Below, in pieces: positions 48,401 through 52,688 of a stretch of 62,000 nucleotides of DNA. The notes under the pieces were generated by a model. That model saw only the letters and a list, made by a program, of their open reading frames with translations. It did no database searches and was not told the DNA's origin. The stretch comes from Acanthaster planci (lineage: Eukaryota > Echinodermata > Asteroidea > Valvatida > Acanthasteridae): NCBI RefSeq assembly GCF_001949145.1, contig NW_019091370.1:1876575-1938574 (forward strand), in the 5' to 3' direction. The first letter of the stretch is position 1. The number at the start of each line of letters is the position of its first letter. Made by a program: the position numbers and the translations under genes.

Positions 48401-49543
48401 AGATATTGCTGGAACAAGAGCTCGACAAATCCTGACTTCTGTACAGCGCGAAGTGAGTAAATGCGCTTCGCATCTGTATATCCACAAGCGCTCTCACTGG
48501 TCTCTTGACGTGGCCGCGGAGCACGTGGTAAAACATCATCGGGCGCTTCCATTTTGAACTTAAGATAACAGCGCCCTCTTGTGAAGAAAAAGGGCAAATT
48601 TTAGTTGGCACTCCGTTTCGCTCGTACGAGGGAAGCACTTCCGTAACCTGCCGTTCGAGTGCATTGATGCACAACGGTTGGAATAATTGTTGCGTCTCTG
48701 GTGAATAGTTTGAACTGTCAGATAAGCTTAAAAAGGAGGGATACATGTACAGGCATTACCGTGTTACATAAATTGAAACTACCTTACGTAACTGTTATTG
48801 ATTTAACAATTGAATGACATGATATTCACACACACAAACGCTCCGCTTGCTTGGAACACAGTCACAATTTTTAAAACATGTTTCACACGAAATCAAGGAC
48901 AGTATTATTGGCACAACTTCCGTAGCCTACAGACGGGGGGGGGGGCTTCAAGAAAAATTTGTGGCCCAAGAAAATAACGCAGTCTGTCAGATCGGAGAAC
49001 ACACAACTCGCAGATGTAAGAAAAAGTTCCATTTTGAGTTCTGCGTGTTTTTCTCAAAAGTCAGTTTTCAGAAAGCTGCATATCAGGTATATTCGTGGCA
49101 TACTCGGTTGGTTGGTCACTCACTCACTACAGTGCCACTTACGTAAGACACACTAACACTGGATACTCATCATTCTCACTGAAGAGGGGGGAGGTCAAGT
49201 TATGTAACTTTATTCCGAAATAGGCAAGTTTATTCATCCGTCTATCTGTTGTGTGACTGATCTACGGGGACCAACTGTGAATACATCTCTAGCATTGAAT
49301 CCGTCCTTCGTGTTTCCAGTGTGTTCCTTCCTTGAAAATCCACAGCCTCATGTGTATGAGGATGAACGCAGTGTATGCTGTGCATGGGTCCAAACATGGT
49401 CCAAACAAGAACGCAAGTTGTGCTGTGAAGTACAAGGCACGGAACCCAAAAAGTTGTTCAGAAAGTATTTACTAACCTTGGGCGAACGTTTCATACGCCA
49501 GAAGGACCATCGAAATCACCAAGATGACCAGTGTTCGCTCCAT
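9220..49543 (-). CDS. Giant hyalin-like (HYR/EGF/CUB) single-pass membrane protein, complete 54-exon gene
   Basis: Joining 54 exons with consensus splice sites gives one open frame of about 3,948 residues with no internal stop. Domains: signal peptide 1-22; EGF 23-62; CUB 63-188; HYR modules 1-26 at 189-2380; ten EGF modules 2381-2819; HYR 27-37 at 2820-3765; four-cysteine half-EGF 3766-3794; furin-type site RRRR-D at 3798-3802; two EGF 3809-3882; transmembrane helix about 3903-3926; tail of 22 residues. HYR modules are about 85-residue Ig-like repeats with two cysteines, first described in sea urchin hyalin, a secreted protein of the hyaline layer that serves as an adhesion substrate. A type I membrane protein with its ectodomain outside the cell is therefore inferred, probably in adhesion or anchoring of apical matrix. 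The transmembrane anchor and furin site set it apart from classical hyalin. No polyadenylation signal or TATA box was identified. Domain calls are strong; the function is inference. Confidence 0.93.
10921..11040 (-). CDS. Hyalin-like gene exon 53: membrane-proximal EGF module
   Basis: Residues 3843-3882. Canonical EGF: CQPNPCANNGTC to CICSPGWAGRRC. The donor is GTGAGCG. Confidence 0.9.
11560..11661 (-). CDS. Hyalin-like gene exon 52: EGF module
   Basis: Residues 3809-3842. Six-cysteine EGF: DGCMCKNGGVC, then HMCACPTGYEGILC. The first loop is very short (C-M-C). Confidence 0.88.
11896..11937 (-). CDS. Hyalin-like gene exon 51: 42-base micro-exon with furin-type site
   Basis: Residues 3795-3808 read ADGRRRRDVDQIKT. 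RRRR followed by D fits the furin consensus R-x-K/R-R. The donor is GTAAGTGT and the acceptor TTTTGTAG. It keeps phase 1 with both neighbours, so it is a real or optional cassette. Cleavage would leave two EGF modules on the membrane stub. Confidence 0.82.
11941..11965. repeat. (CAAAA)5 microsatellite forming a splice acceptor tract
   Basis: Five CAAAA units. On the minus strand the TTTTG units run straight into the TAG acceptor of the furin micro-exon, so the microsatellite serves as its polypyrimidine tract. Confidence 0.8.
12148..12234 (-). CDS. Hyalin-like gene exon 50: half-EGF with four cysteines
   Basis: Residues 3766-3794. It begins NPCNSNPCPADQNC and ends NEYLCLG, equal to the first four cysteines of an EGF domain with the C5-C6 half absent. 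Splice sites (ACAG acceptor, GTAAGTGC donor) are strong. It lies immediately N-terminal to the furin-site exon. Confidence 0.85.
12635..12732. repeat. Foldback element (about 48-base arms)
   Basis: The left arm begins AGTGAGTGTTGGTTTTGAG and the right arm ends CTCAGAACCAACACTCACT. The inner GATAACTC/GAGTTATC also pair. MITE-like, in the intron between exons 49 and 50. Confidence 0.75.
12899..13156 (-). CDS. Hyalin-like gene exon 49: HYR module 37 (type C)
   Basis: Residues 3680-3765. Type C with NQAATAAVGATSAAV, ASPGDSFNVGSTTV and SGNEAVC. Last HYR module before the membrane-proximal region. Confidence 0.92.
13916..14170 (-). CDS. Hyalin-like gene exon 48: HYR module 36 (type D)
   Basis: Residues 3595-3679. 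Type D with NGVTATGTNNAVVSW, DDDGQPVSV, SHVPNSVFNAGSTTI and FTDTSGNEAVC. Confidence 0.92.
14698..14961 (-). CDS. Hyalin-like gene exon 47: HYR module 35 (type E)
   Basis: Residues 3507-3594. Type E with SQTTAPDAGSNTATV, PGVSRSHTPPATF and FFDNSGNFDTC. The donor is GTAAAAAAAAAA, so a poly-A run directly forms the donor flank. Confidence 0.9.
15640..15897 (-). CDS. Hyalin-like gene exon 46: HYR module 34 (type F)
   Basis: Residues 3421-3506. Type F with SATLPQGATSVAVTW, DSGDSFGLGNTQV and PSGNEARCQFVVMVSSE. Confidence 0.92.
16321..16379. repeat. Hairpin with TTAACCCTAAC termini
   Basis: A 59-base near-perfect inverted repeat. Both ends carry a telomere-like CCCTAA/TTAGGG unit and the centre is CCAACAGGTG. 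It lies in the intron between exons 45 and 46. Confidence 0.75.
16948..17202 (-). CDS. Hyalin-like gene exon 45: HYR module 33 (type C)
   Basis: Residues 3336-3420. Type C with NQAVTAAVGANSAVV, ASPGDSFDLGSTTV and FTDNSGNENIC. Confidence 0.92.
17355..17372 (+). other. G-rich tract with quadruplex potential
   Basis: GGGGGG-A-GGGGGG-A-GGGG, which offers at least four runs of three guanines with one-base loops. It lies in the intron between exons 44 and 45, antisense to transcription. Confidence 0.5.
17845..18102 (-). CDS. Hyalin-like gene exon 44: HYR module 32 (type D)
   Basis: Residues 3250-3335. Type D hallmarks are NGITVTGTNNAVVSW, DNDGQPVSV, SHEPNSIFNVGSTTV and FSDTSGNVAIC. Sister of exon 48. 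Confidence 0.92.
18418..18681 (-). CDS. Hyalin-like gene exon 43: HYR module 31 (type E)
   Basis: Residues 3162-3249. Type E hallmarks are SQTVAPDAGSNVATV, PGVAKSHQPPATF and FYDNFGNFDTC. Sister of exon 47. Confidence 0.92.
18974..19234 (-). CDS. Hyalin-like gene exon 42: HYR module 30 (type F)
   Basis: Residues 3075-3161. Type F hallmarks are SATLSQGATSVAVTW, TVPTATDNSGGTV, NSGDLFSAGNTQV and PSGNEARCQFVVMVSSE, nearly identical to exon 46. Confidence 0.92.
19442..19699 (-). CDS. Hyalin-like gene exon 41: HYR module 29 (type C)
   Basis: Residues 2989-3074. Type C with NNQAVTAAVGATSAVV, ASPGDSFNLGSTTV and FTDNSGNEAVC. Confidence 0.92.
20194..20454 (-). CDS. Hyalin-like gene exon 40: HYR module 28 (type C)
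   Basis: Residues 2902-2988. Type C hallmarks are AVTAAVGATSAAV, ASPGDTFNLGSTTV and FTDISGNDAVC. Confidence 0.92.
20986..21231 (-). CDS. Hyalin-like gene exon 39: HYR module 27
   Basis: Residues 2820-2901, 82 residues. It carries DGCPDSVNRIVGTGSSSVV, TAPTATDNSGS and FSDPSSNYAIC. This is the first module of the second HYR array and has no close sister in it. Confidence 0.92.
21912..22031 (-). CDS. Hyalin-like gene exon 38: EGF module
   Basis: Residues 2780-2819, canonical six-cysteine EGF: CNSNPCKNGAQC to CTCPAGYAGSTC. Last of the central EGF block. Confidence 0.9.
22406..22561 (-). CDS. Hyalin-like gene exon 37: EGF module
   Basis: Residues 2728-2779, six cysteines: VCSLEDTPDCEQGATC then YICNCPVGFIGHNC. 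The first inter-cysteine loop is unusually long. Confidence 0.9.
22710..22812. repeat. Dispersed repeat R2, copy 1
   Basis: It shares GACAACCAGAAT, GGCACAACGCTCGTG and TGCCTCTTCGACCAA in order with 27200-27301. Both copies are intronic and in the same orientation. Confidence 0.8.
22936..23094 (-). CDS. Hyalin-like gene exon 36: EGF module
   Basis: Residues 2675-2727, six cysteines, CDTSPCQNGATC to CQCTNGFTGPNC. The acceptor is ambiguous: AG at 23095-23096 gives this end, while AG at 23083-23084 gives an exon ending at 23082 that is also in frame and removes four residues (VSVP). Both are plausible NAGNAG-like choices. Confidence 0.85.
23323..23583 (-). CDS. Hyalin-like gene exon 35: two EGF modules
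   Basis: Residues 2588-2674 hold two EGF repeats in one exon, the only double-module exon in the gene. The first has seven cysteines: it keeps the additional upstream one (QGTCASYAC) but has N-T-H where exons 30-34 have the downstream one. The second (CNSFPCLNGASC to VGQNC) is a normal six-cysteine EGF. Confidence 0.9.
23941..24063 (-). CDS. Hyalin-like gene exon 34: EGF module with 8 cysteines
   Basis: Residues 2547-2587. It carries CNPNPCLNGAEC, PDNCYSYTC and CQCNGCFSGFNC. The acceptor region reads CCAGAG; only the first AG keeps the 123-base, phase-1 exon. Confidence 0.88.
24637..24774 (-). CDS. Hyalin-like gene exon 33: EGF module with 8 cysteines
   Basis: Residues 2501-2546. It carries CANHGCQNGGVC, a longer loop with YACSEYTC and CACTGCFTGERC. 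Same eight-cysteine variant as exons 31, 32 and 34. Confidence 0.9.
25420..25542 (-). CDS. Hyalin-like gene exon 32: EGF module with 8 cysteines
   Basis: Residues 2460-2500. It carries CENNQCANGAVC, the additional cysteine in SQNCIEYTC and CQCPPCYAGQFC. Confidence 0.9.
25947..26069 (-). CDS. Hyalin-like gene exon 31: EGF module with 8 cysteines
   Basis: Residues 2419-2459. EGF repeat with CQNGAAC, an additional upstream cysteine in PGSCTQYEC and an additional downstream cysteine in CQCPGCFIGQFC. Confidence 0.9.
26653..26766 (-). CDS. Hyalin-like gene exon 30: EGF module with 7 cysteines
   Basis: Residues 2381-2418. An EGF repeat starting NPCLSQPCLNGGAC with an additional cysteine in the C-L-C-x-x-C motif, which gives an odd total of seven. 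The extra cysteine has no partner inside the module (see findings). Confidence 0.9.
27200..27301. repeat. Dispersed repeat R2, copy 2
   Basis: About 100 bases that match 22710-22812 with scattered substitutions. A shared CTGAAGAAYGTGC follows both copies. Confidence 0.8.
27417..27668 (-). CDS. Hyalin-like gene exon 29: HYR module 26
   Basis: Residues 2297-2380. It carries VNCPAGITQTILTGT, NSHSSGDLFPAGQTDV and DEAGNQATC. This is the last module of the N-terminal HYR array. The next exon switches to EGF. Confidence 0.92.
28595..28849 (-). CDS. Hyalin-like gene exon 28: HYR module 25
   Basis: Residues 2212-2296. It carries QTCPSNIVDQVEFG, TEPTGIDNTGG, PGDVFPVGETVV and DPSGNQATC, ending FTITI. 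Confidence 0.92.
29413..29661 (-). CDS. Hyalin-like gene exon 27: HYR module 24
   Basis: Residues 2129-2211, 83 residues. It carries NINEIVQFGAGGAV, NNPGDFLLTGQTIV and RDPAGNENSC. It is outside the A/B families and resembles exon 28 in its PxG and TVTI strands. Confidence 0.92.
29766..30205. repeat. TGACTCGAGTCA-rich repeat, copy 2 (intronic)
   Basis: About 440 bases of degenerate GACTCRAGTC units in the intron between exons 26 and 27, with an A/T-rich middle at 29945-30050. It shares ordered sub-blocks with 1221-1365. Confidence 0.7.
30389..30643 (-). CDS. Hyalin-like gene exon 26: HYR module 23 (A-like)
   Basis: Residues 2044-2128. A-like with ADITINVPFQTAGAT, THNSGDFFNANTQTP and AGNQAFC. 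The donor is GTTGGTGAAAC. Confidence 0.92.
31144..31388. repeat. MITE-like element with terminal inverted repeats
   Basis: The left end GGGGCCAATTTCATAGAGCT and the reverse complement of the right end share GGGGCMAATTT and TAGAGCTGCTTAAG. The element is about 245 bases with no coding capacity, in the intron between exons 25 and 26. Confidence 0.75.
31693..31947 (-). CDS. Hyalin-like gene exon 25: HYR module 22 (B-like, 85 residues)
   Basis: Residues 1959-2043. B-like with ADITEFVPFLSSGTI, RASGSFFTTGSDITV and DAAGNEAVC. It shares the one-residue insertion before the last strand with exon 7. Confidence 0.92.
32271..32360. repeat. 12-base minisatellite (CAAGACCAGACA-like)
   Basis: About seven degenerate 10-12 base units built on AAGACCAGACAC. 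An oppositely oriented GGTCTTG cluster follows at about 32436-32466. Confidence 0.7.
32763..33017 (-). CDS. Hyalin-like gene exon 24: HYR module 21 (type A)
   Basis: Residues 1874-1958. Type A with DSTAVNVPFQSPGTA, THDSGDFFNANTQ and AGNQAFC. It is more divergent at the N-terminal strand than exons 8-22. Confidence 0.93.
33219..33470 (-). CDS. Hyalin-like gene exon 23: HYR module 20 (type B1)
   Basis: Residues 1790-1873. Type B1 with SDITQFVPFLSIGTT, DTIQTHTSGSFFPVGE and DAASNEAVC. Confidence 0.93.
33786..34040 (-). CDS. Hyalin-like gene exon 22: HYR module 19 (type A)
   Basis: Residues 1705-1789. Type A with ESMSITVPFQSTGTT, THNSGDFFNANTQTQ and VTVIEQG. Confidence 0.93.
34162..34413 (-). 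CDS. Hyalin-like gene exon 21: HYR module 18 (type B2)
   Basis: Residues 1621-1704. Type B2 with ADITMFVPFQSTGTT, SGSFFAIGDN and GNEASC. Confidence 0.93.
34885..35139 (-). CDS. Hyalin-like gene exon 20: HYR module 17 (type A)
   Basis: Residues 1536-1620. Type A with ENIALTVPFQSTGTT, NVNTQTTVTYTF and FTVTVTELG. It nearly duplicates exon 12. Confidence 0.93.
35288..35539 (-). CDS. Hyalin-like gene exon 19: HYR module 16 (type B1)
   Basis: Residues 1452-1535. Type B1 with DDITQFVPFLSTGTS, SGSFFPVGETTVMYTF and DAANNEAVC. It nearly duplicates exon 11. Confidence 0.93.
36097..36127. repeat. Perfect 12-base inverted repeat
   Basis: CTTGTGGGGTAC, a seven-base loop, then GTACCCCACAAG. Related CCCACAAG units occur at about 36076 and 36328. 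Confidence 0.8.
36485..36739 (-). CDS. Hyalin-like gene exon 18: HYR module 15 (type A)
   Basis: Residues 1367-1451. Type A variant with CPPNEAITVPFQSTGTT and VTVIEQG like exon 10. The donor GTCCGTACG is weak (no GTRAG), so its end is less certain, but the length and phase fit exactly. Confidence 0.9.
37124..37375 (-). CDS. Hyalin-like gene exon 17: HYR module 14 (type B2)
   Basis: Residues 1283-1366. Type B2 with SDITMFVPFLTSGTT, DTIQSRTSGSFFAVGDN and GNENSC. Confidence 0.93.
37574..37828 (-). CDS. Hyalin-like gene exon 16: HYR module 13 (type A)
   Basis: Residues 1198-1282. Type A with DNIALSVPFLSTGTT, where L replaces the usual Q, THNSGDFFNANTQ and FTVTVTSLG. Confidence 0.93.
38065..38316 (-). 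CDS. Hyalin-like gene exon 15: HYR module 12 (type B1)
   Basis: Residues 1114-1197. Type B1 with DDITQFVPFLSTGTT, SGSFFSVGETTVAYTF and DAANNEAVC. The acceptor tract CCCCAAG and the intron before it resemble those of exon 11. Confidence 0.93.
39050..39304 (-). CDS. Hyalin-like gene exon 14: HYR module 11 (type A)
   Basis: Residues 1029-1113. Type A with ENIALTVPFQSTGTT, THNSGDFFNANTQTP and AGNQALC. The ending VTVTGLG is shared with exons 8 and 12. Confidence 0.93.
39753..40004 (-). CDS. Hyalin-like gene exon 13: HYR module 10 (type B2)
   Basis: Residues 945-1028. Type B2 with SDITMFVPFLTSGTT, DTIQSRTSGSFFAVGDN and GNEASC. Its closest relative by eye is exon 17. Confidence 0.93.
40288..40542 (-). 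CDS. Hyalin-like gene exon 12: HYR module 9 (type A)
   Basis: Residues 860-944. Type A with NVNTQTPVTYTF and DAANNQAFC. The intron upstream of its acceptor begins with a TGTTGACAAAAG segment that recurs near the acceptors of exons 16 and 20. Confidence 0.93.
40686..40937 (-). CDS. Hyalin-like gene exon 11: HYR module 8 (type B1)
   Basis: Residues 776-859. Type B1 hallmarks are SDITQFVPFLSTGTS, PTVLDNSGAFDTVQ, SGSFFPVGE and FRDASNNEAIC. Confidence 0.93.
41412..41666 (-). CDS. Hyalin-like gene exon 10: HYR module 7 (type A)
   Basis: Residues 691-775. This type A variant has CPPNEAITVPFQSTGTT and ends VTVIEQG, features shared specifically with exon 18, eight exons away. The donor is GTTGCTATG and the acceptor is a long poly-T run ending in AG. 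Confidence 0.93.
42117..42368 (-). CDS. Hyalin-like gene exon 9: HYR module 6 (type B2)
   Basis: Residues 607-690, 84 residues. Type B2 hallmarks are SDITMFVPF, EPVVSDDSGSFDT, SGSFFTVGDN and FRDAAGNEVSC. Confidence 0.93.
42585..42839 (-). CDS. Hyalin-like gene exon 8: HYR module 5 (type A)
   Basis: Residues 522-606, 85 residues. Type A hallmarks are ENIALTVPFQSTGTT, THNSGDFF and TFTDAAGNQAFC. This is the first module of the strictly alternating A/B array. Confidence 0.93.
43574..43828 (-). CDS. Hyalin-like gene exon 7: HYR module 4 (B-like, 85 residues)
   Basis: Residues 437-521. It carries DDITRFVPFQSTGTTVTW, TSGSFFATGS and FRDAEGNEAQC. It belongs to the B family but has one extra residue compared with the 84-residue B modules, like exon 25. 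These two flank the regular A/B array. Confidence 0.92.
44314..44571 (-). CDS. Hyalin-like gene exon 6: HYR module 3 (divergent)
   Basis: Residues 351-436, 86 residues. It keeps TNCP, WNEPTATDN and a terminal DCTFDVTVIPLG, but the strand before the second cysteine reads VLYRWTDSAGLSSDC instead of TYTFxD. It is the most divergent module of the N-terminal array and has no close sister in the window. Confidence 0.9.
44868..45072. repeat. Imperfect direct duplication in an intron
   Basis: The block with TAATATGTTT, GCATAGTCATTACCCTTCCA and AATTGATA occurs at 44873-44931 and again at about 45018-45070, a spacing of about 140 bases. Confidence 0.75.
45205..45447 (-). CDS. Hyalin-like gene exon 5: HYR module 2
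   Basis: Residues 270-350, 81 residues, sister of exon 4. It carries SNCP, TAPTATDVSQVTTSSTHNPG and TVTYTFTDTAGNSDQC. The donor GTAAGTCGG and a TTGTAG acceptor frame it in phase 1. Confidence 0.92.
45576..45818 (-). CDS. Hyalin-like gene exon 4: HYR module 1
   Basis: Residues 189-269 are an 81-residue HYR module with the core PVIENCP, then TPPTATD, then TVTYTFTDTFGNSNQC. It closely resembles exon 5 in length and sequence (STHNPG, FDVTVQFG), so the two are a tandem duplicate pair. Confidence 0.92.
47030..47072 (-). repeat. Possible tRNA-derived SINE remnant (B-box-like)
   Basis: The minus strand has GGTTCGAATCC, a good RNA polymerase III B box, but the flanks do not fold into a T arm or a tRNA. 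A short SINE or pseudo-tRNA fragment is the likelier reading. Confidence 0.3.
47112..47489 (-). CDS. Hyalin-like gene exon 3: CUB domain
   Basis: Residues 63-188 are a single CUB domain. Visible hallmarks are the SLNYPSPYPN turn, the central FDDVFGIETDKDELYVG segment and a terminal EYSGFSIRYQM strand. Only two cysteines remain (CYGPSC near the start), so the usual Cys pairs of CUB domains are reduced. E in FGIE, D in DKDEL and D in TDKNLEYSGF sit where calcium-binding CUB domains place their acidic ligands. Confidence 0.9.
48071..48190 (-). CDS. Hyalin-like gene exon 2: EGF-like domain
   Basis: Residues 23-62 carry six cysteines in EGF spacing, including the C-E-C pair and a final C eight residues later. 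The acceptor is CATCTAG and the donor GTAAAGAATT. This is the most N-terminal EGF, ahead of the CUB domain. Confidence 0.9.
49477..49543 (-). CDS. Hyalin-like gene exon 1: signal peptide
   Basis: Residues 1-22 begin MERTLVILVISM and form a hydrophobic core ending in TFAQ, a typical secretory signal. The start ATG sits in a perfect Kozak context (CCACCATGG on the minus strand). The donor is GTTAGTAAAT and the exon ends in phase 1. Confidence 0.9.
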
Positions 49544-52500
49544 GGTGGAAGCGGCCACGCAAGAATGTTCCAAGATCCCCGGTGGAAGAAAGAAAGAAGG
49601 ACCTTGCCTTCACAAGAAAATCACCTGTGTCCGGAGAAGAGATCCGGACTTCTCTACGCATCCAAAGAGCCCGGAATGAGCTGATGGCCGGCTCCTGTCC
49701 GAAGAGACGGCAGTGTCACATCACCGCTAAGACACGCCCAAGGACTCGGGGTCTTCATTGGTCCAGACCGCGTGAATGGGCGAGAGAGTCCCCTAGCTCA
49801 GTAGACCGTACGAAGACAGTTTTCTGAAGGGGGCTTTGGCCCTCCAGCAGGAAACTTCTCCTCCTTTGTCTCGTCGTTGTTATGCAAATCTTGCCACCGC
49901 GTACCCCCTCGTAGTCGCTGTTGTCCTTGTAAAGATGCTTACACTACAGCTTCGTGATTGTATTGAACTCTCTTGTTGGATCAGGGGTTTAAAAAAAAAA
50001 TTAAAAGGAAGAAAGGAGAATGCAGAATGTATTGTTACAAGACTTGTGGAATGAATTATGCATCGTGGGTTTAAATCTATACTTATAGTTACACCCGAAT
50101 GCTTCCCCAGACTCGTACACTGGTCTCAGATGGTTCATGTTAGTTTTTCCCATGTGGGGGTCGCTTAGATTTTGTGATGTTCGATTTACCCATTTTCGTC
50201 ACTCATCAATTATAGCAATTCAGGTTTCACGAAACCTAAAGAATAATGTCATATTAAGACTTTTATTAAACCTGCATGTTAAAATAGTTCACTGTGTACT
50301 TCTTTGAACGTGTGGAACCACAGCTTGATTTGCAGAATGATTTGAAACTTTATGGGAATTCATACCGTCAAGCATCTGGTAGAGAGAAGAATGCAGGTCG
50401 CCGAGTATTACATTTACATAATAGAGCTTAATAGAGAGCACAGGTGGATAAAACAGTGGTGAAACGTCCTCTTTAACAGTGAAGCAGACTTCCCAACGGA
50501 AAGAGTCATGTTCACGCCAAATAAGCTGACAATTATTTTCCCTTGAGGTCATCAAAGCCTACTTTTCTTTTAAAAAGTACAAGGGAAATATACAGGATCA
50601 ACAACAACAGAACATGCAAAGCAAAAAACGCAGTCATGTTGGCTATTCAGGTTTCCACTGTATGGCGCTTATTATTGTAATTGTAATGACAGGTAACGTT
50701 TCCGCACCAGTAGGTCCAATGTCTTTAATCAATGCAGCGAGATATAACCATTTCTGTATGTATTAGGTGCTATAATTGTAGTAAGGGAGATGAGTGCATG
50801 TCCTAAGCGAACCAAATCGTCCGCATACTGGCATTTCAGGGACATCTTTAGAACTTTCTTAGGCTTTGAACTATTATGCAGTAATCTTTCAGAGGTTGCA
50901 AAGGTCACAGACTTTCGGGTCGGCCGCCGACCTTACGCTATACACAGTGTGCAGGCGTTTAGTGGAAGCACCAAGCACGTAATCAGGGCTTTCGGTGGGT
51001 GGGGGGATTTACGTATAATGAACCTGAAATTGTTCTCGAAGTTTTCGAAATATAAAATGGTTCGTTTTATGCACAATGCGTAGATTGTAGAAAAGTACAA
51101 TTGTGTCATTATATAAAACTTGTACTCCAATGAAGATTGATTCAGGTCGCACCACTATGCATCTTTGAACAATTGTCACCTGTGTTGAAATGTATGAAAT
51201 ACAGAGAGGTCATTTATTCTCTACGGTACAATTTGAGTTGAACTGGAAAGTGTGCGGCACATGATTCTAGTTGTGCAAATTTGTTGTTTATTTGGAGGAC
51301 AGAAAATGGTCGCCACCACTCAGTTCCTTTTCTTCGACTTGTTTTGTTACCAATAGTGATGGTAGTACCGCTGGATTTTGCAAATAAGGAGAAATTGTTG
51401 GCTCATAACTTGCGGTGGGCGTTCACTCCTAGTTTCGATGGGGTGCTGTTGCCAGAAACGCGTTGCGACAGTCTAATGGAGCAATGTGGTCATGCGTCAT
51501 TTGGTAAGATCAAGTTACCCAATTGCGGTGTCTATGGGTGGTGTCATAGTTAAGAGACCTGAATGGGGTAGTAAGAACGCTACCCCAATTATCAGAGTCA
51601 CCTTCACACGCCGCACCCCAAGCACCAGCCAACAGACGTCCGACCCAGCGAAATACGGACAGGGTGGAAAAAGAGATACATGACTGACTCACACGAGGCT
51701 TTAGCAAACACTTCAGCCCGGATCAATAAATGTTTTCTGCCCTGGGCCTCAAGGTTTTCTCTGTTTGTCTTCTGAACAGAATCTACATTATCTATGCTGG
51801 GGAGCATTGGAAGATGTAACGGTTTGGCACCTTATGTGATCTTGTAGACCTTCATCATTCTGTTCCAAAACTTTGTCTGAACTAGCCTATGAAATCGAGC
51901 CACGTACGATAATAGTAAACGAGCAGCGGCATGTACACATACATGTACTTTCTAGCACCCGTACACATCATTTTGAACTTTCAAAGGGAGTCCTTCCGCC
52001 GGACCACGCCCTCGTGGTCACACCGCTTGTTAATCTTGGGGGGGGGGGCTAAGAGAGAATGTCAAGCATGGAAAATATTTCCCGATACATTTTGCCCTTT
52101 TGTGGTTTTGTTTGTTGTTAAGTGTAAATTTGTCAATTAATAGCTTGATTAGGTTGTAGGGGAATGAGAGAAAATCAGTCGATTCAAGTTCTTATAGTCT
52201 CTTGAAGCCGCCTCCCCGCCTGCAGTGTCTGCGCCTGAGTCCACTGTTGCCTAAATGAGTTTTGTTACTTTGTTGAATTAAAATGTAGTTGGAACAAAAT
52301 AGGAATATCGAGTTAAAGTATTGGGCGGTGTTTCCTAAATTTTGAAGTTATATGCACGCTGTTGACGGATGAGAAAGCGTTAAACAGCGAAGTGATGATT
52401 TTATTCCTGGTTCATAGACAGAGTTGGATATAATTATGCCCAACTGTGGCCTGGCTGCAAGTCTAAGTTTTCCTCAATTGGGTTCAGCGGTTAAAATGTT

Positions 52501-52618
52501 CGTAGTTGGGCAGTTGTGTGTACAGCTGTCCAACGTCCCATTCGAGTAGATCGACCAAATCTTCTTCTCCTAAGTGTGTTTGTGGAATAACAGCCAAGGA
52601 GTACACCTGAAATGGTCA
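49544..52618. other. Intergenic region between divergent hyalin-like and GPATCH1 genes
   Basis: About 3.1 kb separate the two start codons, so both promoters should lie here. I see no TATA box close to either start. An octamer-like ATGCAAAT sits at 49882-49889, about 340 bases upstream of the hyalin-like ATG. Poly-G runs occur at about 52028-52037. No gene is supported. Confidence 0.5.
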
Positions 52619-52688
52619 ATGATGGCTGACGATTCTGACGAAGAAGATTTTGTTTCGTATGGAACTCCTCTGGAACCGATAGAGGATG
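52619..52688 (+). CDS. GPATCH1: GPATCH1 exon 1
   Basis: Two adjacent ATG codons (52619 and 52622) open the frame [15 protein letters not shown] and lead to EPIED. The second matches the usual start. The donor is GTAAGTAGG. An upstream ATG at 52612 opens a five-codon frame that ends inside this exon. Confidence 0.85.

Larger units (their letters stand above)
9420..49476 (-). other. Intron set of the hyalin-like gene (53 introns)
   Basis: Introns range from about 120 bases (exons 21-22) to about 1.5 kb (9420-10920). The longest are 9420-10920, 15898-16947, 30644-31692, 45819-47111 and 48191-49476. Apart from the repeats listed separately I see no further module-like exon or RNA gene in them. 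Introns between corresponding A/B exons keep recognisable sequence similarity. Confidence 0.75.

Noticed and set aside
49253-49684. A 143-codon plus-strand frame antisense to the signal-peptide exon
   Set aside because: No domain-like composition or splice structure. It overlaps exon 1 with its perfect Kozak start on the other strand.
50289-50555. An 88-codon minus-strand frame and an opposite-strand stretch that looked protein-like
   Set aside because: No recognisable family, no splice sites in agreement and stops nearby. Not supported as a gene.
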